From contig NC_080562.1 of NCBI RefSeq assembly GCF_030253575.1, forward strand, positions 28,245,852 through 28,309,851: a stretch of 64,000 nucleotides of DNA, given 5' to 3'. The notes beneath the pieces are model-generated. The model had not been told where the DNA came from. It saw only the letters and a program-made list of their open reading frames with translations, and searched no databases. Positions 25,418-36,635 of this stretch are shown here, one piece after another; the stretch's first letter is position 1; every line of letters begins with the position of its first letter. A program made the translations under genes and the position numbers. This DNA comes from Rhododendron vialii. Lineage: Eukaryota; Streptophyta; Magnoliopsida; Ericales; Ericaceae.

Positions 25418-25988
25418 AATTTTTATCATCTATCTCTAGTTTTCTTCATCGCCAAAGAAAAATGGTCCTATTGTTCGCGGCATATATCCTTTATTCGTAA
25501 AAGCAAAATAGACTATTGAGTACATAAGATAAATAGAGTCGTATAGAGGCCCCTTCCAAACAAAAAGGGAAGGAAATCAAACCAACAAATACAATGGTTC
25601 GCTCGCTTCCCTATATTATTAATCAGCCAATGATCAACATTCCATAAACAAACAATCTAGGATAATAGATTGAGCAATATCTATGATGACTTGTAAAAGA
25701 ATTAACAAACAACGGAAAGACAACACACGACGAACCCCCAAAAACTCCTGCACATAACCTTTAGTGCATGACATAGTATTACACACTGTAATTACCACGT
25801 ATAAACTTTGGCGCATGAACCACTAAAAAGTTTGTCACTACATAGGATGAATCTGAATCATAGTTGTAAATGATGCAGTTATATGCATGTGACAGACGAT
25901 GATTTATTCAAGGTAGAGGCAGCAGGGTTAGCTTTAACAAATGATTTATTCCACTCCACAAAATATATAGTTGACGTAATGAGAATTT

Positions 25989-26153
25989 CTAAAGTTCACA
26001 TCTTTGCTTAAAAATCAGAAAGTACCATTGAAAACTCTCACTTCTTTGAGCAAGTGTTGTATCGCCAGTCAGACATAACGCTAAAACACGCTGTCCAGCA
26101 TCATATACACTGCTGAAAATCTGCAAAATAGGAACCTGAAAGTCAGTTGCCAT
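25989..26153 (-). CDS. Unassigned 54-codon frame, possible exon of an unknown transcript
   Basis: Open minus-strand frame beginning MATDFQVPILQIF and continuing with a balanced amino-acid mix (VYDAGQRVLALCLTGDTTLA). A good donor-like GTGAGA follows AAAGAA inside it near 26037, and a TTTCAG acceptor-like site sits just after its first codons. It could be an exon rather than a free-standing gene. I do not recognise it, and its phase does not join the SET gene's proposed exon 1. Confidence 0.25.
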   Translation of the reverse strand: MATDFQVPILQIFSSVYDAGQRVLALCLTGDTTLAQRSESFQWYFLIFKQRCEL

Positions 26154-27750
26154 TTCAATATCTGTTATGATTAGATACTGAAATAAACTATAATCAGGCT
26201 AATATGTGGCCTTGGACGGAACCAGTTCGGTTATTTCGGTTTCGTTGCTCTTAGGCTCACTCCGATAATTAGAAATAAGGTTAAAAATCCGAAAATAGAA
26301 TCGTTTTTCACCAGTATCATCTAAAAAAGAACAGATTCACAATTTATTCATCTGAAAAAAAAAACAGAATCTGCAGAAATCACTAACAGAAACAGAATCT
26401 CAAATTTCAAAAGAAAAGCCCAAATTCTGAGACCTTAGTGTCGAGAAACCAACTTGTCTTCTTCTTCTTCTCCTCAAGCGCTTATCTAGGGAGAGTCCTG
26501 GGGTTTATGGCGGAGCGATTGGCTTCAGTGCTTGTAGTTGTAGAGTTGTAGTTTGTATTGCGTAGAGACAGGCCAAACGAAAAGGGCAATAAAATGATAC
26601 TGCAATAGGGCGACTTCACAATTTATTCATTTTTTGTATTTTTTGTTTTCTTTTCGGAATTTACTCCTTACTGATTCCAATGAAGCTCTCAAGAGACGTC
26701 TCAATGTGCACTCCATGCAATCCAAGCTAAGTGTCATGGCGAGTACCTAAAAGGATAGGGTGAGCTACACTAGCTCGTAGAGATATCCATACCTAAATTA
26801 TATGTAGAAGTGAAGACAGATCCCAAGGAAAAACAATTTTCCAAAAGCATATTTATTTTGCCAAAAAGTAGAACTCAAAATACCATACTCATGCTGGAAA
26901 ATATTTAACTCCATTTATCAAACACTGACGTTCCCACCCCCACACACACACTCTGGTACTTGAAACCTCAGTTTACCATTACTGCCAAATCGAACCTACT
27001 CTTTCAATTTCCATTTCAATGACCTAAAGATTTATCTGAGTTCTTTAATATTTGTTTTCTCTCTTTTTTCTTAAACAACTAGCCAACCTCTCACCAAAAA
27101 TACACACACAACGCACGTAGAGTTAGAATATAAAGTAGATAATGACACGTCGAACAATACCACACCTCGACAACATGGGAACTCACCCGTCAACCCCAAA
27201 TCAAACTTCAAATCTCAACATCTAGCAAAACTCCTCCACATTAAGATTTCCGTTACAAGTATGACATGCAAATACCATATATGAAACTCTCGCAATGCAT
27301 TACACCACAAGGTGCCAATTATACATTCACACAGAACAAGTTACCTAACACACGTCAGGAGAACAAGCCACACTAATTTGGAGGTCTAAAGGGAGAAATA
27401 AAAGAAAGCATGTATTGACATATTAGACGATCCTAGGTGGCAACTCAAGTTCAAGTTCTGTGTTTCTCATACATATATACCATTTTGTCTCAAATCCACA
27501 TCATCGATTATCAAACCAATTCCATACAAAGCTTCCCATTTTAAATGTGAGGTAGTGTGGGTGAACACTAGACTGTCAAGCTCTGTTGATTCGAGTTTGA
27601 AATACCGGAGTCCGTTGATTCACTAAAAAATACCATAAATTTTTTTTTTGTTCAAAATCCTTTTCCCTTCTTTTCTTTTTAATTGAGGAATTCCCATCAT
27701 TTTTCTCAACATCACCCTTGGGGTCACCACGGTCTCACCCAGGTCCTTTC

Positions 27751-28170
27751 CCCTCAATAATAATCACTTGGGTCACCTCGGGTCTATTTCCCTCAAACGT
27801 AGGGTCACTCCAAGTCTATTCCCTCAATAATAATCACTTGGGTCACCTCGGGTCTAATTCCCTCGAGCGTAGGGTCACCCCGAGTCTATTCCCTCAATAA
27901 TAATCACTTGGGTCACCTCGGGTCTAATTCCCTCGAGCGTAGGGTCACCCCGAGTCTATTCCCTCAATAATAATCACTTGGGTCACCTCGGGTCTAATTC
28001 CCTCGAGCGTAGGGTCACCCCGAGTCTATTCCCTCAATAATAATCACTTGGGTCACCTCGGGTCTAATTCCCTCGAGCGTAGGGTCACCCCGGGTCTATT
28101 CCCTCAATAATAATCACTTGGGTCACCTCGGGTCTAATTCCCTCGAGCGTAGAGTCACCCCGAGTCTATT
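27751..28170. repeat. 70-bp minisatellite, six copies
   Basis: Six head-to-tail 70-bp units start CCCTCAATAA at 27751, 27821, 27891, 27961, 28031 and 28101. The middle ones are nearly identical and the edges diverge, with a decayed partial unit at about 27715-27750. Each unit contains two related halves (GGGTCACCTCGGGTCT and GGGTCACCCCGAGTCT), so an older roughly 35-bp repeat seems to have doubled first. No unique spacers: not a CRISPR array. Confidence 0.95.
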
Positions 28171-29880
28171 CTCTATAATCAACATACACTCATGACATAA
28201 ACTTGCCAATAAAACTTCATAACAGGGTCTAATATACTAAAACCATTAAGAGGGCAACACCCACATACCAAAACACGCATATTAAACCAACCCATGGATA
28301 AAGCACATAAAGAGGAAAAACTATTTATTTTTCTCTAAGTATCAAACAACATCAATGTCAATACACCAACAATGCTTATCCCTTATACACCACAAGTTCT
28401 CTTTAATCCAACGCCTAGTCATCTAGATCAATCCATCGTATCCCCACATGTCAAATTGGCGAAGTTAATCACTTACATTAGTCTATATCCAATTAAACAA
28501 CGCGAATTCAAGGACGACACTTAAACCATTGAAAAGTATACTTCTTTTTCTTCGATCCATAGGTCATACGTCAAAAACAGAGTTCGGGTGACCTTACTAT
28601 GGCCTTGCGATTATGGCTCAATGTAACAGTGAAACTGGTGCAAAGGCAAAATTTGGGTCAACTTTGGATGCAAATCTGTTATCGCTCGAACATACCCATG
28701 ATGCATGAGATGTATCATTGGAAAGCTCTATGTGTCTAGTTTCTAACAAAACAAACGGTGCGTCATTTCGAGTACTGAGCTAGGAGTTATGGCCATTTTA
28801 CCAAAGTCCGCCGGTGCTGTCGGATTCTATGCGGGAATAAGTAAAATTGATTGAAAAATCATAACTCTTTCATCTTAAACCCAAAAATATTGAAACCAAC
28901 GCCAAAAGTTGCACGACTACAAGCCCTACACTCAGTAAAAATTCCAGGTTTAGGAACAAGAGGAAATTAACCGAACCATCCAGAGAAAAACATGTTCGCA
29001 ACCATTTTCGCACTAGTTAACTAACCCTGTTTTAGAAATTCACCAAAGGTTGTATACTTAACCGAATCACTTGATTCCAACGCCAATCCCTTCTTAACTT
29101 AAATATATATCTCCTGTAAAAGACCCAAAGCCACCCAAGGCGTTCAACATGCCCAGGACGATAAAAGAAAGCAGCCACTCACAGATTCGCACATCCAGGA
29201 AACAGCCGGTATTCAAAAATTCATAACTAATTGCGTGATTATCGGTTTTGCATGATCTTGGTACCGAAATCTTCGTATTGAAACGTACTTTAACAGTTAT
29301 GAGACACCAAAAATTGATTCCTAGCAGAAGGGCCCCAGAATGAAAGATTTCCAGAACCCACGAAATTTTCAGCATACACTAGGTTTATTCAAGACTCAAA
29401 ATCGATGATCAAACTTGATTCTTGTACATCAAACTAACACTTAAACATGTAAAGAAGGCAGGAGATCCCTACCTCGAAGGTTAGAAGCATGCCCGAACAT
29501 GGAGGAAACTTCGAAGTGCTCCGATCATGAATTTTCTCGGATGGATAGGAAGCCCTTGTCGCGTAGAACAACTTTAGTACTTGGGATTTTTCCAAAATCT
29601 CATTCCAAGGCGATGAAATCGAAGAGAGAAGTTTGGAGGAGAGGTGAGAGAGAGAGAGTCGGCCGAGAGAGAGAAGACAGCGTGCAAGAAGAAAAAAAAA
29701 AGACAGAAAAAAGGGAAAGTGATTTCCTTGCCCCAATTTTTTTTTGAGTTATATAGCACATATAACACTTACACCCTTCCACTCTTATTGTGTTACGTCA
29801 ACTCCCACAACTTACAAGTCATCTCACATTGACCCAACTCATATCTATATCATTATCCATACTTTAATAATCCAAATACA
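28171..29880. other. Non-coding stretch, probably repeat-derived
   Basis: No gene recognised. It has a (GA)n tract near 29646-29672 and long AT-rich runs. Small open frames on both strands lack motifs. The style suggests an old transposon body, but no ends were found. Confidence 0.4.
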
Positions 29881-30147
29881 TACTCCCTCCTTCCCAATTT
29901 GTTATGCCTAGTTTGACTTTCACGTAATTTAAAGAAATGTTATGATTACATGGACTTGTTGTAAATTTTACCATTTTTCCCTTTTGACAAATCTTAGTAC
30001 TGTACCAAATTTTATTTTTAAAAAAAAATGAACCGAAATTATGCATTGGATTGAATTTGACGATTGAATTTCACATTGTGAAATTCTTGTCATGTCAGTG
30101 GAGAGAGAATGGCCTCAAATTGTGCCGAGAGGTGTTATTGGTACCAA

Positions 30148-30509
30148 TAGCATATGAACTGATCAAGAACCAACGAGTACGCGGGGTCCACTTCGGGTTC
30201 CGCACGGATGATCCAAGCCATTCAATAATTTTTTTTAGAAAAAACGAGTGCGCCCTATGAAAAATCAACTCAATTCGATATGTGTAAGTATTTGATCCAA
30301 GCCTTTCATTTTTTATTCAGGTTATAGACCTATAATCTGAATAAAAAATGGAAGGATTGGATTGAATACATTCGCATATCGAATTGAGCTGATTTTTAAT
30401 GGGGCCAACTCAATTTTTTTGAACAAAATTATTGAATGGCTCGGATCATCCATGCGGGACCTGAAGTGGACCCCACCTGCCTGTTGATTCATGATCGGTT
30501 CAAATGCTA
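30148..30509. mobile_element. Foldback MITE nested in the mariner-like element
   Basis: A near-perfect palindrome centred at 30328.5 with arms of about 180 bp and minimal loop; the centre is TTATTCAG ... CTGAATAA. Outer ends read TAGCAT ... ATGCTA. Transcribed, it would give a long hairpin RNA. It lies where the N-terminal part of a normal transposase gene would be expected. Confidence 0.88.
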
Positions 30510-30905
30510 ACGTTTTTGCCCGCCATTTTGCTCCACACTTTGAAATTACTCCGGCTTGCCCGCCATATTTCTCCACACTTTAAACTCAGATTTAAATTTC
30601 TACACACTTTCAATTCAGATTTAAATTTTGAATTTAGGAGGGAGAAAATTTCTCCTTAAATCTCTCTACCAGATCTTACCCCAATTTTAATGGATAACTG
30701 CACTCCTCACTTTTTCCTCTCCACCAACGTGAAACTCCTTCCCATACTTAAGCTTCCTAAAAATCCTCTTCTTCCATACCGATCAGCTCCCTAAAAATCT
30801 TGTGCATTTCTCTCTTGTTCCTACTTCTTCTCCATCAAATTTCTACTCCTCTTAGCGCCAAAACTCCTTCCATAATCTGCTTCCTAAAAATCTTCTTCTT
30901 CCACA

Positions 30906-31724
30906 CTTTCAATTACGTGCATATTGATGAAAAATGGTTTTTTATGACTAAAGAGTCGGAAAGGTATTATCTACTTTCCCACGAAAATGAGCCCCTACGA
31001 ACTTGCAAAAGCAAACATTTCATTACAAAAGTTATGTTCCCAACGGCCGTAGCTCGACCAAGGTTTGACGCCACCCGAAATCAAGAGTTTTCCAATAAGA
31101 TTGGAATTTTTCCCTTCACATACAAAGAACCAGCCAAACGGACTAGTAAAAACCCGTGTGGCGGGTACTTTGGAAACAAAGGTCGTTGTTTTGGTTACTA
31201 AAGAGATTATTCGCAAGTGTTTGATCGAAAAAGTCTTACCCGCTATTCGAGCTAAATGGCCACGGGGCAATGGAATCGAAACAATTTTGATTCAATAGGA
31301 TAATGCGAGGCCTCACATTCATGAATTTGATGCGGAGTTTCTCAAAGAGGCTTCTAAAGATGGATTTGATATTCGTTTATCATTCCAACCTCCCAACAGT
31401 CCGGATTTAAATGTTCTTGATCTTGGTTTTTTTAGAGCAATTCAAAGTTTGCAATATCAAAAAGCACCAAAAAATATTGATGAGCTTGTTTATGCTGTTG
31501 TAAGTGCTTTTGAAGAATTATCACCTCAAACGCTAGATAATGTCTTCTTGACATTACAAGCTTGTATGATTGAGATCATGAAGGTTAATGGGGGAGTGGG
31601 TTACAAGGTGCCACATATTGGAAAGGGTGGATTGATGAGAGATGATAACCTGCCTACTCAACTTCAATGTGACCAATATTTGGTAGAAAGTTTTATGGCT
31701 CATCTACAAAATGGAGGCAATTGA
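30906..31724 (+). pseudogene. mariner-like (DD39D) transposase, N-terminus missing
   Basis: Catalytic core of a plant mariner transposase: YVHIDEKWFFMTKE (first Asp), VARPRFDA, PAKR, then after a frameshift near 31150 KEIIRKCLIEKVLPAI. Next comes DNARPH (second Asp), preceded by a TAG stop at 31296-31298 where most relatives have Gln, then NSPDLNVLDLGFF (third Asp). There are 39 residues between the second and third Asp, the plant DD39D spacing. The helix-turn-helix DNA-binding half upstream is not detectable. Ends with AHLQNGGN and a stop. Confidence 0.92.
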
Positions 31725-32703
31725 AGTATGCTAACATTTTTTTTACGGTAGTTTTTTTTTTCAATTTTAATGATCTACTCATTTTTAGATTTTTTTCCAC
31801 ACAACAGCAAAATTACTGACTAATTTCTTTTCCTTTTTCTTTTCAAATGTTTTTCAGGTTGGATGACATCTTTGTCAAGAACTTTGTTTTTGTGTTTTTG
31901 GATGAAACTTCAAGCAACTGGGGCTGTGATTTTGTATGGAGCTTGAAGCAATTGTAAAGGGCTGTGATTTTGTATGAAGATTGAAGCACTTGTAAAAAGG
32001 TCTGCTACCTATAACAAAAATTTGTAAAGGGTCTGCTATGGTAGCAAACACAAATCCTATATTTCTCCCTTTTTTGTTCTTTTCATGTTTAGGTATAATT
32101 AACCTTTTGTAAGCTTGTTACCAATCCTTTTGGTTGATACTGGTGGCTATGATCCACATAACTGTATGTTTTGGACAATGAAATGAAGTTGTTTTTGTAT
32201 CGAAAAATTACGGGCCGGTCCACTTTTGTGTACCAATACACGCCCAAATCTAGCACAATTTAAAAAAGCACTGTTAAGGATCAATCAAGTCGGAGCATGT
32301 GCGAATTTCGTGTGAAATTGAGAATTTCACACTGTGAAATTGAGGAACACTCTGAAATTGTGTGAAATTGCGAATTTCACACTGTGAATTTGTGAATTTA
32401 CGGTCGTGGGTGGTGTTTTAAATGAAATTGCAAAGTTCACACTGTGAAATTGCGTGAATTTACGGTCGTGGGTGGTTTTTTAAACAAATTCACCGGCCGG
32501 AGGTAGTCGCCGGAAAAGTCACCTACCGGAGGTGGTGGTGGTCATTTGTTTCTTGGAATTTTAACCCTTTTAAATGTACAAAAGAAAATGAGGGGCAAAA
32601 TGGTAAAATTGACATTCAAGAATGGAAAGTTTTGAAATATGCATATCATTTTGGGACATCCCAAGAAGAAATAATGGCGTAACAAAGTGGGACGGAGGGA
32701 GTA

Positions 32704-33175
32704 TTAAACATTTAAAATTTGAGAAAATAATTATGGGTCTCTACATCTAGCACATTGACAAGGTTCTTATTAGATTTACCATGTTTATTGTAGTGTAATT
32801 ATTTTAATCATAATCATTGTGATGGATCGCATTCATCATCCTTAACATGTTTATTAGAAAAGATCTATCATCTAAGATCCAATTTTACCATGCATGTTTG
32901 CTATTTCATATTTATTTTTACCATGTAATATCCAATTTTGACAAAATTTGTGAATTTATTACATTAATATAAAAATACGATAAATTAGTTCCATTGCATC
33001 CGGAATATGATGACAAACATGATAAATTTATTACCTCAATAAAGGCACATGATAATTTGGTTAAATAAAAATATGGTAAATTTCTAACATTTAACGTAAA
33101 ATAAAATGTGGTGTTCACAAAAATTGTGATAAAGTGGTATTAAGATTGTGAAAAATTGTGATAAATTGTGATAAA
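32704..33175. other. AT-rich spacer
   Basis: No gene. The right edge (about 33120-33175) is a run of ATTGTGATAAA-like repeats that abuts the left end of segmental duplicate A. Confidence 0.5.
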
Positions 33176-33533
33176 TTTGTTTATTTTCTGTAGTTTGGCT
33201 GACTTCCAAAATTAGGTTGTGACGAAAATGTCTCACATACATTTGGTGTGGAACGAAAGAATACCACGATAACTTTTTAGGATAGGAAAATACCCGACCA
33301 AGCCAGCACCACTGCTATTCACCCAGAAGCCCACTGATTATGTCCTTAAAGGTCCAAAACTTCACATGCCAATCACCTAGGAAAACAACTTGCGGATTTT
33401 TTGGACAAGTCATTTTACACATTATAAGGTAAAAAGATTTATTGAGGAAAATGTTTTACAAAAGTTTTTGCAACCAAACACCTGAAAATGGGTAAAATAT
33501 TTTATGGTCAAACAAACGGAGCCGGGTTTTTTT
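33176..33533. mobile_element. MITE, left end lost
   Basis: Counterpart of the complete element at 55534-55930. The right end survives (GGTAAAATATTTTATGGTCA near 33491, then AACGGAGCC), but the left terminus GGCTCCGTTTGTTT is missing because the duplicate starts within it. Confidence 0.7.
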
Positions 33534-33649
33534 TTTTTATTACATCTGAAGCATGTCAGGACCCCAAGGTCCAAGTCTTGTGCAAATATTTTCCAAATTC
33601 CAATATTATGGTCTCTCAGAATAGACGTGTAGAAATTAGAATCCATTTC

Positions 33650-33840
33650 AATGGTTCTCCCCAATTTCCAAATGGACTTTGAAAACTATAATTTCTTCAA
33701 CGCATAACACAATGGTTCTCCCCAATTTCCAAACAAATGGACTTTGAAAACTATAATTCCTTCAACGCATAGCACAATGGTTCTCCCCAATTTCCAAACA
33801 AATGGACTTTGAAAACTATAATTCCTTCAGCGTATAACAC
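33650..33840. repeat. 61-65 bp tandem triplication in the 3' flank of RLK copy 2
   Basis: Units begin AATGGTTCTCCCCAATTTCC at 33650, 33711 and 33776. The sister flank (near 56051) has one unit, so the expansion is private to A. Confidence 0.9.
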
Positions 33841-36635
33841 AAGGGAGAAAAAAAAGGATGGCATGACACCATAAGTCAAGTCTTTCTTTCCAAAATACAG
33901 AGGTCATGCATTTTCATACCAAATTCCCGCACATAAATTTTTCGTTAGCCTTTACGCAAGAGTTACTTCTTAGCGTCATCTTCAATGGTGTGAAATCGCG
34001 GACTAGACATGTAGAAGTTCCAAATCAATAAAATCCAAGGAGAAGGAGATGGAGCAATAGCAACACGAAACCATAGTCAAGTACGTATAGGACAGAGACA
34101 TGCTGTTCGACTGAGGCCAAAACGATTGTTCATAGCCAGAACTCACTCGAACCCTCTCTTTTTCTACACTTACAATTTACCGATGTTGGTGTGAACCGGA
34201 ATTCCCAATCGAGTGGGGATGATATGTACTTACCATGTTATTTATGGTCCTCTAAGTGATGATAAGAATTGGTTGATTACAAGGAACAAAAACAACAATA
34301 TCATATCTTGAAAGGCATGCATCATTTCATGATATGCTAATTTTTCTTCAAAATCATAGGTTCCTCCCTAATCACACGTGATATGCAAGAGCTACAAGTC
34401 ATAACCTTCTTTAACTAAATTAACAAGCGTAAAGTTACAACTTTTGAGCAAAAATAAAGGAAGAGGAAAAGCATATGCAAATATCTGTGTCACATAGCCA
34501 AAGCAATATGCGCTGCCTTGATTAGCTATTGCGCCAAAGAGTATTGCAAGACACGGCAGTTCTCGCACACGTAGACGAGGAGAAAGAAATAAACTTATTA
34601 GAACTCGTAAACAGTTTCATGGGTAATAGATAAGACATAGGTAATAAGCTGAAGACCCTGAAGTCAGTTTCTGATCAATTGTACCTACTTTGAAATACGA
34701 AGAAAAATGCTAGCTACTGTCGTGATTCTGAGGTATCCTTTTACCTCAAAATGTTCCAAGGTGCAACTTTGATCGAACAGGTGATTCTTGACTTGCTACT
34801 ACCAGATCTAGTACTGGGTAATCTTGTTGGGAAAAACGTGAATACAATAGGCAAAAATTCCAGAGAACAATTCCATAATATACAAACCGAAATTACCTAT
34901 TACAAAGAACTGAAACAAACTCACAAGTGAACCAAGTTCTCTATGAAAAGTTTCTTTAAAACAGATTCACCGCCTCAGCAAGGGTGTTGGAGGTTGAATG
35001 ACATCTGTCATGACTAGACCACGGCTGTGGAACACCACCAACAACCGCCTTAGCAAACTAAACCAGCGTCAGTCTCTCTCTGATACAAAGAACAATTCTG
35101 AAGTAATTAAGTTGCTATATGGAATCCGAAATTGAGTGGTGAACACAGAAAACAGGATGACATAAATCACCAAAGGCAACCTCTGAGTTGCTTGCAGAAG
35201 TAAACTGCTCTATGGAATCCAAAATTGAGACAGGAAACGGGATCACAATATATATCCAAAGGTGACCTCTGAGTTGCTTGCTGCCAGAGTTATTCCCCGA
35301 AACTGCTGGCACTTAAACATGGGTATTAATCCAGCAATGAAAATCACATCATGGGCTAATCAACAGCCATGCAGTTAACTGCTGCAATGTCCAGGTTCAA
35401 TGAAGGAAGGAGGGATCCTTCGGCTGCATCAGAAGGACATAGGAATCTAGCTAGGTCTCGACCTTTGATATGTCATTTGCATTCCAAAACTATAATTTGT
35501 AAATCCAAGAATTAATTAATATCCGAAGAACAGTGGTTAAGTCCAGGATAGTTCACACGGAGCAAAATCTAAGTTACGGTACTGTCGATTTGTTTCTAAT
35601 TTAATTCCGGAAAAGATTGGAAGTTTGAGTTTGATTCAATTAGACTAGAAAGCAATTAAAGGTTTTGGAAACAAGGGAGAAAAGGGGAGAGAGTTCCGAT
35701 TCAACCTCCCCTTGTAATGTAATTGTAACAAAATCAAGGATTTCATTGACCACCATTAGGGTAGCTATCCATATCAATAATCACCAACAACATTCTCAAG
35801 ACTCGTACTCTGTATAGAATCTGAACATAGCGCAGATCATCTACTGGATTTAACCAACATGATCCGCCTAACGTTGTAAAATCTATCTCAAAACCTATCT
35901 TGAAGAATTGAAAACCATTGTGTCACATGAAGACGACATTATATAGACCAGTACTGTCATAGAGGCTAAAAGGTGCCAACTGTAGAATCCATTACATTAG
36001 TATTAAGACAGGATAGCCATTGCTAGTCATGGCCTTATTGTAAAGTACATTTGATCATGGAAGTTGAAAATTGAAAGACACTAAATATAATGAAACAAAA
36101 CTGGAAATAAAAGCATAGGATGGTATTGATAACACGACAAAGGAACAAGCTGCATCAACAAGTCTTCAAGACCAGTTAGACCTTAGGTACCTAGGACATG
36201 ATAGAGAAATTATAAGTAGATCACTAAACAGTTGGATGGGGTACGATGATATTCAGTCAAGAAAATAATTAGATCACTAAACTCGTGGATGGGGTATGAT
36301 CAAAATCAATTTTCTTGGTATGGTACCAAATTCATTTTTCAGCAGGTATGCTAGCTAGCATACATATAGATCTCGTTGCTCATATTTTATTGTATAGAAT
36401 AAATATGAATACCAAATGAAATTTGCATTCGACACTGAAACCATCATCATGCTTGAATGAGAGGGATCATGGCTGACTTTTGCCAACTCCAAAATGGTAA
36501 TGCTGGAGGTTGTTCACCACCTGGTGCCAAAAATGCAGTGGTCCTAGATATTGATGAATGTTTCTTCTCAAGTTAATAAGAAAGTGAAGGGGTAATACCA
36601 ACTTGTGATGACCAACAATACTGGCTCTTTTTGCC
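33841..36635. other. 3' flank of RLK copy 2, no gene
   Basis: Conserved with 56105-59640 in duplicate B and in part with 50280-51300, but no reading frame is shared intact. It marks the tandem array's repeat unit. Confidence 0.6.

Larger units (their letters stand above)
24766..27750. other. Presumed promoter and upstream region of the SET gene
   Basis: Except for the relic at 25064-25417 and the small frame at 25989-26153, no gene is recognised. A GA-rich minus-strand stretch near 26455-26480 (GAGGAGAAGAAGAAGAAGAC) resembles a 5' leader, so a non-coding first exon of the SET gene could lie here. This is inference only. Confidence 0.4.
29883..32701 (+). mobile_element. Plant mariner-like element (Stowaway-related termini), full length but inactive
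   Basis: A 2819-bp element bounded by TA duplications (29881-29882 and 32702-32703). Terminal inverted repeats are CTCCCTCCTTCCCAATTTGT and, reading inward from the right end, CTCCCTCCGTCCCACTTTGT, the CTCCCTCCGTCCC type shared by plant mariner-like and Stowaway elements. It contains a decayed DD39D transposase (30906-31724) and a 362-bp foldback in the 5' part (30148-30509). No intact transposase, so not autonomous. Confidence 0.93.

Noticed and set aside
27718..28170. CRISPR-like repeat array
   Set aside because: Direct tandem 70-bp units with no unique spacers in plant DNA; a minisatellite.
30051..30576. Two open frames of 69 and 84 codons on opposite strands
   Set aside because: They are the two arms of the foldback read in mirror frames, not genes.
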